NCBI GenBank assembly: GCA_016297165.1 | Contig: JAEDHF010000058.1 | Location: 1-10,787, forward strand | DNA: 10,787 nucleotides | From: Oscillospiraceae bacterium | Lineage (GTDB): Bacteria > Bacillota > Clostridia > Oscillospirales > Ruminococcaceae | Direction: 5' to 3' | Shown: positions 1 through 6,412 of the stretch, in pieces | How the letters are laid out: every line of letters starts with the position of its first letter | Numbering within the stretch: position 1 is the stretch's first letter | The notes under the pieces: model-generated | The model's input: only the letters and a program-made list of their open reading frames with translations | What the model was told of the DNA's origin: nothing | Database searches by the model: none | Program-made: the position numbers and the translations under genes

Positions 1-1450
1 CGTAAACATAAAGCGTAATACCTCCTGCCCATTCAAGCCCGTAATAATCGAACTCTAAGTCCCAGTCCTCGGTAAGCCCCTTCATAACCGCCGTTGCCGC
101 TTCGATTCTGCTGTCTGTAGGGTCGGTTGAGCTTATTAAAGCGTACTTATCCCCCTTAGTTACGCACATTATGCGCTTGTTTACGCCGTACTGGACGTGG
201 TAGGTCTCGCCGTTGTAGTACATTCTGTTCTTTTCGAAGGAGACTGCAGAGAGAAGAGGAGAGGAGCTGCCGCCCGATAAAGCGTCGATTCTCTTTTCGG
301 TCTGATTTCTTACCTTTGTAGAGGGCGTCGTGCATTCCGAATCCGTTCTGTCTCCGCATTCCGCCGCCGCACAGTAGATATCGTGATAGTTCCTGTATTT
401 CCATTCGTAGCCGGTAACTACTCCTATAATGGCTCCTCTCTGGTCGATATCTCCGCCGTAAAATCCGATTGTATCGCCTACGTCAATGGCAGGGTCGCCG
501 AAGATTCGTGCAGTAACCCCTCTTTGCTTGAATTTCTCAATATATTTGTGCCATGCCTTGTTGATTTTGTCGCATTCACCTTCGCTCTTTCCCGATAAAA
601 GAGGATTTCTCGCCATAGCGTAGGAGGCAGGCGCCGCCTGTTCATCCGACGCCACATATTCCGAATTATACTGCCTTACCTCGTCTTTACAATAGGCGGT
701 AAGATATTTTATATAGGCTCTTGTGTCGGTGGAATAGATACTGCTTCGCTCGTTAACGTTTATTGAACGGGATTGAGTTATGGTAGTACCGTCCTCCTCC
801 AGGGAGTATTTCGCAGGAATAATATTAAGCCTTCCCTCTCTGTCTATAACCCCATAGCCGCACAAAAGAGCGGAGCACCACATCACTGCGTCACGGCAGG
901 TCTGTATCTGCCTGTCTCCGATATTTACTAAAACATCAGCGTTAGGAAGGCTTTCCGCTATTTCCCCGAGCTCCGCGCCGCACTCCTCACAGATAGCGGT
1001 AATAAGCTCTGTGGGCGTCGCCGTCATATTCCTGATACTCTCCGAGGGCTCTCTGTCGAAATATATACCTCCGTCATAGGCGGTAATATAAACCTTATCT
1101 CTTTTTCGTGAGGTTTCTCCTCCGTCGGCAATAAAAATACCGAGAGGAACAGTTTCCTCGCCGTCATTTTTAAGCTTAAGATGATAGCTTAAGGTAATAA
1201 CTGCGTTGCTGTAGTCCCTGCCCAGCGCTCCCTCGTCGAAAACCGCCATTTTAAGGCAGGACAGATTAAAGGAACCGATTTTATATTCCTTATCACAAAG
1301 CTCCTTCGTTATCTTAAGACTGTTCTTAACGAGATTATCGTCGCTGACCTCGATAATCTCTCCGTCCTTTAATGTTATGGTGCCGCTTATCCTGTCCTCA
1401 TAAACCTTTTCCGAAAGGGCTTCAAGATAGTTTTCGCTAACCTTATACAT
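1..1450 (-). CDS. Phage tail / baseplate hub-like protein, 5' part (runs off left edge)
   Basis: The frame is open from ATG at 1450 down to the window edge, giving 483 codons with no stop, so the C-terminus is missing. The start MYKVSENY is preceded by AAGGAGGGCGT, a near-perfect ribosome binding site that overlaps the stop of the previous gene. The first ~270 residues are a mixed beta-rich region without signal peptide or membrane segment. A segment with IDVGDTIGFYGG followed by IIGVVTGYEW resembles the beta-barrel part of XkdQ/gp27-like hub proteins of Firmicutes siphophages and PBSX-type elements. After it comes a Ser/Gly-rich linker (IDALSGGSSS) and a new domain that is cut by the edge. 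Its place after the tape measure and the DUF6711-like protein is where the tail-tip hub or tail-associated endopeptidase sits. The role as tail-tip structural protein is fairly secure; the exact subfamily is inference. Confidence 0.7.
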   Translation of the reverse strand, partial: MYKVSENYLEALSEKVYEDRISGTITLKDGEIIEVSDDNLVKNSLKITKELCDKEYKIGSFNLSCLKMAVFDEGALGRDYSNAVITLSYHLKLKNDGEETVPLGIFIADGGETSRKRDKVYITAYDGGIYFDREPSESIRNMTATPTELITAICEECGAELGEIAESLPNADVLVNIGDRQIQTCRDAVMWCSALLCGYGVIDREGRLNIIPAKYSLEEDGTTITQSRSINVNERSSIYSTDTRAYIKYLTAYCKDEVRQYNSEYVASDEQAAPASYAMARNPLLSGKSEGECDKINKAWHKYIEKFKQRGVTARIFGDPAIDVGDTIGFYGGDIDQRGAIIGVVTGYEWKYRNYHDIYCAAAECGDRTDSECTTPSTKVRNQTEKRIDALSGGSSSPLLSAVSFEKNRMYYNGETYHVQYGVNKRIMCVTKGDKYALISSTDPTDSRIEAATAVMKGLTEDWDLEFDYYGLEWAGGITLYVY

Positions 1451-1459
1451 ACGCCCTCC

Positions 1460-1825
1460 TTAATACTCCGTAAGCCGACAGCTTATCTCCCAGTAGCTTT
1501 CGGAGGAAGAGCCCTTCTGCTGCTGATAAAAGCTGCTTTTAAGATTATCTGCATACATATCGCAGCTATAAACAGTACAGGCGGCAGGGTCGAATATTTT
1601 TGCAGATAATACGGGGTCGGAAAGCTTGCTGTGAATTAAGGCGGCGTCGCTTCCATTAACCTTCCATTTTACGTCGCATATCTTTATACCGCTTCTTACT
1701 ACGTTTCTGTGAACAACTCCGGACTCGTCCGCTCTTCCGCTGTCGGAGCTGTCGATATCCCTTGTTTCAACGCTGTAGTACGAAGGGGTCGGAAGCGCCT
1801 CTCCCCCGATGCTTATGAATACCAT
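1460..1825 (-). CDS. Small phage tail-tip protein, DUF6711-like
   Basis: A 121-residue protein beginning MVFISIGGEALPTPSYYSVE. The opening (short beta strand, then a G-x-x-L-P-x-P-S-x-Y motif) is what I recall for DUF6711 proteins of clostridial siphophages, which sit between the tape measure and the large tail protein. The middle has V..RNVVRSGIKICDVKWKV, then a DP and C-rich part, and the end is WEISCRLTEY; it is beta-rich and soluble. The start ATG directly abuts the TAA of the tape-measure-like gene (TAAATG), with GGGAGGGAG inside the end of that gene as ribosome binding site, so the two are probably translationally coupled. It may take the place of a conventional distal tail (Dit) protein, for which no gene is seen here. 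The phage origin is firm; the DUF assignment is from memory of the motif. Confidence 0.6.
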   Translation of the reverse strand: MVFISIGGEALPTPSYYSVETRDIDSSDSGRADESGVVHRNVVRSGIKICDVKWKVNGSDAALIHSKLSDPVLSAKIFDPAACTVYSCDMYADNLKSSFYQQQKGSSSESYWEISCRLTEY

Positions 1826-2266
1826 TTATACTCCCTCCCTTGAAAACCCGTTGGTGATACGATTTCTCCTTAAATTGAAGCTTGCCGCCGCCTTTCCTAT
1901 GCTGTCGCCGTCAAGCTCTACCGTTGTGTTAATCTGAATTGGCTGACTGCTTTCCTTTTCTCCCGAAGAAACCGCCCCGATAAGGGTATCCTTACCGCTT
2001 ATATCCGGTACGGCGGCAGTCTGCCTGTAGGGCGCAGTCTTAAGACCACCTGCCGATGAATTAACCGTAGCGCTGTCGCCTGTATCCGAAAAACCGCCCT
2101 CGGTAATACCGAAGGCGATTTTTGCGGAAACGGCGGCGGCTGCCGCCGAGGCGGCATTCTGTGCAAGATTCTTCATCTCGGCTAAAGCCTTATTTACCGA
2201 GTCAATCTCGGTTTTAAGGCTTCCTGCCTCGGCGGATATTTTTATCTTTATCTCTTCAACCGTCAT
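1826..2266 (-). CDS. Miniature tape-measure-like tail protein
   Basis: A 146-residue protein in the tape-measure position, after the G/G-T chaperones and before the tail-tip genes. Residues 4-48 form an amphipathic helix (IKIKISAEAGSLKTEIDSV, then an Ala-rich run) like the N-terminus of Firmicutes tape measures. Residues 110-140 (IQINTTVELDG ... NLRRNRITNG) resemble the usual C-terminal end of such proteins, TTVELDG being a common signature. The long helical and hydrophobic middle of normal tape measures (usually 600-1500 residues) is absent; a short Gly/Ser/Thr-rich stretch joins the ends. Tape-measure length sets tail length at roughly 1.5 angstrom per residue in studied siphophages, so this would specify a very short tail, or it is the relic of an in-frame deletion. 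The start overlaps the end of the chaperone frame by 11 nt and has AAAGGAA upstream. Confidence 0.6.
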   Translation of the reverse strand: MTVEEIKIKISAEAGSLKTEIDSVNKALAEMKNLAQNAASAAAAAVSAKIAFGITEGGFSDTGDSATVNSSAGGLKTAPYRQTAAVPDISGKDTLIGAVSSGEKESSQPIQINTTVELDGDSIGKAAASFNLRRNRITNGFSREGV

Positions 2267-2630
2267 TACTGTTCCTTTCCTTTTCCTTTAGCCTTTTGTT
2301 GAGCTGCTTCGCTATCTCCCGGAAATCCGACTTTTCCGCCTGCCAGTCCCTTCTGCCGCTTCTTTTTGTAAAAGCGGTTTCGGGACTTTTCGGAAACCTT
2401 GTGGGAAGATTTACTGCCGTAAGAACAAGCGCGCCTATATTGAACGCCAGTATTTCATTTGCCTTATACAAATCTGCAAGGCGGTTATTATAGGCTTTTC
2501 TTTTCGCTTCAATCATATCCGTAATTTCCGAAACCGTCATAAGCCAAAAATCCTTATCCGATATACCTGCCTCTAAGGCAGGTATTCTCAGCTTTTTCAG
2601 GAGACTTCTTCCGTCACAGCTCTTATACCG
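2256..2630 (-). CDS. Tail assembly chaperone T-extension (made as G-T by -1 frameshift)
   Basis: From the slippery site to the TAA/TGA-free end of this frame there are 124 sense codons in the -1 frame relative to G. The joining region reads RYKSCDGRSLLKKLR, then IPALEAGISDKDFWLMTVSE, and continues through ITDMIEAKRKAYNNRL. The segment FWLMTVSEI-D-MIEA matches the start of the T domain of siphophage G-T chaperones, which recruits tail tube subunits onto the tape measure. Positively charged C-terminus (NKRLKEKERNSNDG). An internal ATG at 2540 could start a 94-residue protein, but only a weak AAGGA 12 nt away precedes it and it would cut the conserved FWLM motif, so I favour synthesis as a 228-residue G-T fusion. 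Overlaps the next gene by 11 nt. Confidence 0.7.
   Translation of the reverse strand, partial: RYKSCDGRSLLKKLRIPALEAGISDKDFWLMTVSEITDMIEAKRKAYNNRLADLYKANEILAFNIGALVLTAVNLPTRFPKSPETAFTKRSGRRDWQAEKSDFREIAKQLNKRLKEKERNSNDG
2563..2585 (-). other. Perfect 9-bp hairpin inside the T frame
   Basis: ATACCTGCC and GGCAGGTAT pair perfectly around a 5-nt loop. It lies 44 nt after the slippery site and 11 nt past the G stop codon, with no T-run, so it is not an intrinsic terminator. It may modulate frameshifting or ribosome flow, though the distance is longer than the usual 5-9 nt for a stimulatory structure. Confidence 0.5.
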
Positions 2631-2941
2631 AAAAAACCCGACAGACGAAGAGCCTCTCCGATTTCGCCGTTAAGCTTCTCGATGGACTTCCCCTCGGAAA
2701 GATAGCTGTCGATAACGCCGTAAACCTCGTTTTTCCTGAATTCGGGCTGTGAGCTTTCGATAAGGGCATATAAAACCTCGCTCATAATCCTTATCTCCGA
2801 CATACGCTCCACCGCTTCATAAACGGAGCAGTTAAGCCTTTCCTCAAGGCTTACTGCCGCTAAAGCAGTAAGCCGTAAAAGATAGGTCTTATCTCCTGCA
2901 TTAAATATCTTAAAGGGCAATTCCGTAGTCCTTTCTTCCAT
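2597..2941 (-). CDS. Tail assembly chaperone G
   Basis: A 114-residue, mainly helical acidic protein (LTALAAVSLEERL ... IRIMSEVLYALIESSQPEF), placed just after the major tail tube gene with a 9-nt gap and preceded by AAGGAGAG. Size, position and the overlapping -1 frame downstream are those of the G chaperone of long-tailed phages, which coats the tape measure and keeps it soluble before tube polymerisation. The zero-frame product ends in SGFFGIRAVTEEVS; the codons for S-G-F-F form the slippery sequence, so a minority of ribosomes should produce G-T instead. Sequence identity of G proteins is poor in general, so the call rests on context plus the frameshift architecture. Confidence 0.75.
   Translation of the reverse strand: MEERTTELPFKIFNAGDKTYLLRLTALAAVSLEERLNCSVYEAVERMSEIRIMSEVLYALIESSQPEFRKNEVYGVIDSYLSEGKSIEKLNGEIGEALRLSGFFGIRAVTEEVS
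2630..2639 (-). other. Programmed -1 ribosomal frameshift site
   Basis: On the minus strand the sequence is GGGTTTTTTC, read in zero frame as ..G GGT TTT TTC. It contains two overlapping X-XXY-YYZ heptamers, G-GGT-TTT and T-TTT-TTC. Slipping back one base opens a frame with no stop for 124 codons that carries the T-domain FWLM motif, while the zero frame ends 10 codons later at TGA (2597-2599). The position near the 3' end of G is the conserved location of this signal in siphophages. Confidence 0.8.
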
Positions 2942-2950
2942 AGTCTCTCC

Positions 2951-3373
2951 TTAATCTCCGCTGTATGTAAAGGGCGTATTGGGTATCGAAATAATGCTGA
3001 ATTCCATTACACCGTCCGCTTCCATACTCTTGATTTTTGTTGCAATCTGACCCGACCACTGAAAATAGGTTCCGTCGGGAAAAACCACCTTCATGGGTAC
3101 CGACGCTCCCGAAAGCTCAATAGCTCTCGCCGCCCCGAAGGCATTGGCTACCATATCGGAGGAAACATTGGGGTTACTCTCCGCCGAATTATAGTAGAAA
3201 TCGAAAACGAGGTCGTCATATCTGTAAAGTCCCGCTATATACCTATGGGCGGTATCCAGCAGATTTGTAACCTCCTTCCGCTCTCTCGTTCCCCCTAAAT
3301 CGGGAGTAGCCTTAAGACCGTAAAGATTCTTACCGTTAAGATAGAATTTCGTTCCCGAGCTTATTATCTCCAT
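2951..3373 (-). CDS. Major tail tube protein
   Basis: A 140-residue soluble, beta-rich protein. The segment TNLLDTAHRYIAGLYRYDDL (about residues 37-56) is typical of Firmicutes phage tail tube proteins, whose early part carries a similar LDDT-H-YI-GL stretch, and the centre (PMKVVFPDGTYFQWSGQI) and end (VMEFSIISIPNTPFTYSGD) fit the beta-sandwich tube fold in which receptor-like strands of one subunit pair with the next. It is preceded by AAGGAG 8 nt before the ATG and follows the tail terminator gene after a 19-nt gap. Its location just before the G/G-T chaperones is diagnostic. It would polymerise into hexameric rings around the tape measure. At 140 residues it is of ordinary size for a single-domain tube protein with no added Ig-like domain. 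Confidence 0.82.
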   Translation of the reverse strand: MEIISSGTKFYLNGKNLYGLKATPDLGGTRERKEVTNLLDTAHRYIAGLYRYDDLVFDFYYNSAESNPNVSSDMVANAFGAARAIELSGASVPMKVVFPDGTYFQWSGQIATKIKSMEADGVMEFSIISIPNTPFTYSGD

Positions 3374-3392
3374 AATGATACTCCTTTCTCCG

Positions 3393-3752
3393 TTATTTTA
3401 GGGATAGAATCCTGCCCGTAGCCTCGTTTATCCCGAAGCTGTAGCGCATTACCTTTCTTATCCTTTTTTCGCCTGTAACAAGAGCGGAAAAGCTTCGTTT
3501 CATTCCCTTTTCCGTAAGCCTCTTATTGACTGCTATCGCCATAGCTTCAGTCGCTTCTGCCGTTCCCCCGAAAAGATCCAGCTGGATAGTAAGCCTGCTT
3601 ATCCTGTCCTCGCCGCAAAGGGCTATCTCCGAGGAATTTCCCGTCTCGGAAATACAGATAAGGGGAATATCGTTTTCCATATCGGAAAAGCTGAGCTCTA
3701 CGGGCGCAATTTCCTCTAAAAGCGCCGCTATTTCTCTTTTTATATCAATCAT
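3393..3752 (-). CDS. Tail terminator / tail completion protein
   Basis: A 119-residue protein with an alpha-beta pattern (N-terminal helix IDIKREIAALLEEI, then strands PLICISETG and ISRLTIQLDLFG, a helix AMAIAVNKRLTEKG, and strands near the end). This is the layout of gpU/DUF3168-type tail terminators, small proteins that form a hexameric ring capping the head-proximal end of the tail tube. Neighbours support it: directly after the HK97-gp10-like gene, with a 4-nt ATGA overlap suggesting translational coupling, and just before the tail tube gene. A GGAGGGG ribosome binding site lies within the previous gene. Sequence similarity in this family is low, so context carries most of the weight. Confidence 0.65.
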   Translation of the reverse strand: MIDIKREIAALLEEIAPVELSFSDMENDIPLICISETGNSSEIALCGEDRISRLTIQLDLFGGTAEATEAMAIAVNKRLTEKGMKRSFSALVTGEKRIRKVMRYSFGINEATGRILSLK

Positions 3753-4039
3753 CTTACCCCTCCGAACATTTCATTTATGAAAATTCCTGCCGCTTTCTTT
3801 CTTACTCTTTCTGCGGCTCTGCCTAAAAAGGGATTGGGGGCAGTCCTACCCGTTCCAAGCTCAACCGCCGCCCCGTAGCTTATCCTCGTACCTATTTCGG
3901 CGGCATAATCGGAGCAGGAAAGACTTATGCTGTCTCTTAGCTTTCCCGTACGAACGGGGCATTCCTCCTTAGCGGCGGAAAGTCCCCTTTCGGCAGTTCT
4001 CCTGAGCGCCGCCTTTATCTCCCTCTCATAGCTTTTCAT
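3749..4039 (-). CDS. HK97 gp10-like head-tail joining protein
   Basis: A 96-residue protein with the hallmarks of the HK97-gp10_like family: an N-terminal helix rich in Arg/Ala (AALRRTAERGLSAAKEECP), the motif PVRTGKLRDSI, then Y-x-AEIGT...SYGAAVELGTGRTAPNPFL and a final basic helix. VRTGxLRxSI and YAxxxExGT followed by xPxPFL are the conserved signature of this group. Members act at the head-tail interface during assembly of long-tailed phages. It overlaps the genes on both sides by 4 nt (ATGA), in a translationally coupled block. Length is a little short for the family (usually 110-150) but the signature is complete. Confidence 0.82.
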   Translation of the reverse strand: MKSYEREIKAALRRTAERGLSAAKEECPVRTGKLRDSISLSCSDYAAEIGTRISYGAAVELGTGRTAPNPFLGRAAERVRKKAAGIFINEMFGGVR

Positions 4040-4350
4040 ATTCTCTCAACCCTCGCCATAAGATAATCTCTTCCGGGCATAACCGAAACCACCCGACAGT
4101 CGGGCTTACCGCCGAAAACCGCTGCTAAATCTCCGCATTTTACTCCTGCGTCAGGTCTCATATAAAGCCTTGCAGCGGTATAAACGGAAAGTCCCTCGGT
4201 TTTTTCCGTAGCCTTAAGCTCCTCGGGTTGAACCTCTGCGTTTATGTAGCCTAAAAGCCTTGGCGAAAGCTTTTTTCCCACATATCCGCTGTCCGTCCTA
4301 TCGGGAGCGTATATGTCTATTCTTTTAAGGTTTCTGCGAATTAACTGCAT
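4036..4350 (-). CDS. Phage head closure (stopper) protein
   Basis: A 104-residue protein, beta-rich (RIDIYAPDRTDSGYVGKKL ... ARLYMRPDAGVKCGDLAAVFG ... CRVVSVMPGRDYLMARVERI). The pattern of an N-terminal strand pair, a loop, and a G-D-x-A/V turn leading to V-V-x-V-M-P fits the small beta-barrel head closure or stopper proteins (SPP1 gp16 / HK97-like adaptor group) that seal the capsid after packaging and bind the tail. The ATG at 4350 follows AGGAG with 6 nt spacing. It overlaps the connector gene by 26 nt and the gp10-like gene by 4 nt. The function is assigned largely by position between connector and gp10-like protein. Confidence 0.62.
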   Translation of the reverse strand: MQLIRRNLKRIDIYAPDRTDSGYVGKKLSPRLLGYINAEVQPEELKATEKTEGLSVYTAARLYMRPDAGVKCGDLAAVFGGKPDCRVVSVMPGRDYLMARVERI

Positions 4351-4666
4351 TCATAACTCCTACTCTTCGGGGATAATTCTTGAGCCTTTCCTCGATTTCG
4401 AGAGGAATACCGCTGTCGAAGCTCATATCTATATCCCCTGTTTTTCTCTTTATCTCTCCCTCTGTTCCGAGGCGGTTATAATAAATGAGCGCAAGGCTCG
4501 CTTTCAGCTCATAAAGCCTTTCGGGCAGTATTTCTCTCCCGATACGGTCGAGAATTGCATTCTCCGCCCTTAAAAGGAGAGAGTCTAAAAGCCCATCGCT
4601 TACGGTATTATCCTCAGGAAGCCACATTTTCAGAAGCTCCTTTGATGTATATTCTCTTTCCAACAT
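4325..4666 (-). CDS. Head-tail connector (gp6-like)
   Basis: A 113-residue, mostly helical protein beginning MLEREYTSKELLKMWLPEDN. An N-terminal helix, an acidic loop DNTVSDGLLDSLLLRAENAILDRIGR, a second helical stretch LKASLALIYYNRLGTEG and a C-terminal tail fit the gp6-like connector family (HK97 gp6 / SPP1 gp15), in which the DxxIDxLI-x-A-x-x-I-x-x-x-x-G region is typical. These form a ring below the portal. No portal gene is present in this window, so its partner ring would have to be encoded elsewhere. Start ATG is at 4666 after AAAGGAA; an overlapping out-of-frame ATG 4 nt earlier is less likely. It is the first gene after the strong terminator that follows the capsid gene. Confidence 0.7.
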   Translation of the reverse strand: MLEREYTSKELLKMWLPEDNTVSDGLLDSLLLRAENAILDRIGREILPERLYELKASLALIYYNRLGTEGEIKRKTGDIDMSFDSGIPLEIEERLKNYPRRVGVMNAVNSQKP

Positions 4667-4678
4667 TCATTTCCTTTC

Positions 4679-4719
4679 AAAAAGAGCCGTAACAGTAGGA
4701 AAACCCCACCGTTACGGCT
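4679..4719 (-). terminator. Strong intrinsic terminator between capsid and connector genes
   Basis: On the minus strand AGCCGTAAC pairs perfectly with GTTACGGCT and the stem continues inward with GGTGGG/CCTACT (two G-T wobbles), for about 15 bp around a GTTTT loop, followed by CTTTTTG. It lies in the 90-nt gap after the capsid stop. It should cut expression of everything downstream relative to capsid and scaffold, as fits the stoichiometry of head proteins over connectors and tail parts. Confidence 0.85.
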
Positions 4720-4756
4720 AAAAATATACTATTATTTTGGAGGACTTACAGGCTTA

Positions 4757-5857
4757 TCAGCCTGCTGTTATATTATTTACTTCAGAAAGGGCAACGCACT
4801 TACCCTCGCTGTCCTTAAGCGCCACCATAAGCTTATCTCCCGACTTTGCGGCTACATTTCCGCCATTTTCGAATTCAGTCCAGGAGGAAATATCATCGCC
4901 AAGCTTAGGAGCGGTTACAGAAGAGCCTGACTTATAGACGAGAGTACCGCCATTTAAGTCGCCCTCCGCCTTAAGGATAACGTTACCGGACACCTCGGAG
5001 CTGTCGATAGTAACCCCGATTTCGCCAAGAGCGCCGTACTGAACGGCGATAGCCTTCTTTTTCTTGTCGAACACGAAAATATCGTGGTATAAAAGGCCTT
5101 CAACAAGATTACCTGCAATACCGGGAGGGTCCTTATGAATCTTGTATTCCTGAAGCTTAACGGGAGCGGGAGCGCACATTGGATGAGTAATGATAAAGGA
5201 TACTCCTGCAGGAAGACGCCTCTTAGGTACAGCGATAATTGCCACGCCGTCACAGTCGCCTACCATGCCCTTGAAAACGATTCTGTCCTGGGCAATTTCG
5301 GTTGCCTTTGTGAAGTGAAGGCTATCCTTCTTTAAAAGCTCGATGAAGCCGTTGGAACAGAAGGCAACTCTGTTTTCAACGGGAAATTCCTCGTCGGTAA
5401 TAGCCGTATTAGCGGCTATAAAGGCTTCGTAGGCATTTTCTGCGGTAATTTCTCCGTAGCTCTTTGTGCCTGCCTTTTCTGAAAGCTTAGCGAAACGGTA
5501 TCTGTCGATTTCGGGAATAATTACCTGCTCAATCTGACGCTGAAGAGCCTTTCCTGCATTTCTTACGCCCTCGGGAGAATCCGCCTCAAAGGTCTTGTCG
5601 ATAGTGAAGGTAAAGGACTTCTGTTGTGTCATTTTCATTTCCTGAGTGCTGTCCTGAAGCTCTACGGGAGTACCGTAGCGATTGGTTGTGCTGTTTGCGT
5701 TATAGTCGTTAAGGGGGGCAGTTTCCATAGAATAAACGGTAACCGTCTGTGCTCCGCCGAACTCAACGTCGTTGTTTGTGCCGGGGGTAGAAAGAAGACC
5801 CTTTCTTATAACCTCGTCCACCTGTGAAGAATACTTGCTGACTAAATTTACTGCCAT
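4757..5857 (-). CDS. Major capsid protein with C-terminal extra domain
   Basis: A 366-residue protein in the position of the major capsid gene, right after the scaffold gene (17-nt gap). The N-terminal region (AVNLVSKYSSQVDEVI, then QTVTVYSMETAPLNDYN, RYGTPVELQDSTQEM and KSFTFTIDK) and the segment ALQRQIEQVIIPEIDRYRFAKL, about residues 104-125, match a clostridial siphophage capsid family that pairs with DUF4355 scaffolds; FTxTIDK...IPEIDxYR is the recognisable core. From about residue 280 onward comes an additional ~85-residue beta-rich part (VILKAEGDLNGGTLVYK, WTEFENGG, VALSEVNN) that looks like a small Ig- or SH3-like domain facing outward, possibly a built-in decoration domain. No protease gene is visible nearby. 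Ribosome binding site AAAGGAAG. Function confident, domain interpretation inferred. Confidence 0.85.
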   Translation of the reverse strand: MAVNLVSKYSSQVDEVIRKGLLSTPGTNNDVEFGGAQTVTVYSMETAPLNDYNANSTTNRYGTPVELQDSTQEMKMTQQKSFTFTIDKTFEADSPEGVRNAGKALQRQIEQVIIPEIDRYRFAKLSEKAGTKSYGEITAENAYEAFIAANTAITDEEFPVENRVAFCSNGFIELLKKDSLHFTKATEIAQDRIVFKGMVGDCDGVAIIAVPKRRLPAGVSFIITHPMCAPAPVKLQEYKIHKDPPGIAGNLVEGLLYHDIFVFDKKKKAIAVQYGALGEIGVTIDSSEVSGNVILKAEGDLNGGTLVYKSGSSVTAPKLGDDISSWTEFENGGNVAAKSGDKLMVALKDSEGKCVALSEVNNITAG

Positions 5858-5874
5858 AATCTTTACTTCCTTTC

Positions 5875-6342
5875 TTATTCAATTCCTAAGCCGTCGAGAA
5901 ATGCGTCCTTACCCGTAGATGAAATGAGCTTGGGCGCGTTTCCCTTAAGTCGGCGGTTAACCGCCTCACTTACCGCTTCTCTGAAGGCTTCCGAAACCGC
6001 CGATATACTTTCGACACAGCTTTCCTCGCTTTCATAATTGAGGCAAGCCGCAAGCCCCTTAGGTAAGTCCGCCTCCGAAAGCTTTTCAATAGCGGTAGCC
6101 ATAAGCTCACGCTTCGCTACTGCGATTTCTCTCTCACGAAGCCTTTTTTCCGCCATTTCACGGCTGTACTTAACCTTTTCCTCTGCGTCCATACGGGCGA
6201 GCTTCTCCGTTTCAAGAAGCTTCATTTTAAGCTCCTCGGTTTCCTTACCGATAAGCTCCTTAAGCTCCCTTTCGGAATAAAGCTTTTCCTCTCCCGGATT
6301 ATTTTCGGGCTGGTTCTCGGGGATATTTTCCTTTTCTTCCAT
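5875..6342 (-). CDS. Capsid scaffolding protein (DUF4355-like)
   Basis: A 155-residue, highly charged, helical protein. Residues 1-20 are acidic and disordered (ENIPENQPENNPGEEK), residues ~22-85 form a long coiled coil (YSERELKELIGKETEELKMK onward), followed by AVAKRELMATAIEKLSEADLPKGLA and a C-terminal tail with KDAFLDGLGIE. Coiled coil, then a helical KxELxxxAxExxLP-like core, then a short basic C-terminal segment is the DUF4355 phage scaffold layout. It precedes the capsid gene as expected. Perfect AAAGGAGG ribosome binding site at 9 nt from ATG. It is the first phage gene in this module: the portal, protease and terminase genes that normally precede it are missing, and an intergenic region with a divergent gene takes their place. 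Confidence 0.8.
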   Translation of the reverse strand: MEEKENIPENQPENNPGEEKLYSERELKELIGKETEELKMKLLETEKLARMDAEEKVKYSREMAEKRLREREIAVAKRELMATAIEKLSEADLPKGLAACLNYESEESCVESISAVSEAFREAVSEAVNRRLKGNAPKLISSTGKDAFLDGLGIE

Positions 6343-6412
6343 AAGAATCCTCCTTTAAAAAATTGCGTACCGCTTTACCGCTTTCCGCAGTTTACATATT
6401 ACCACCCCATAA

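Noticed and set aside
4954..5253. 99-residue minus-strand frame inside the capsid gene
   Set aside because: Out-of-frame shadow of the major capsid gene, with no initiation signal and unlikely composition.
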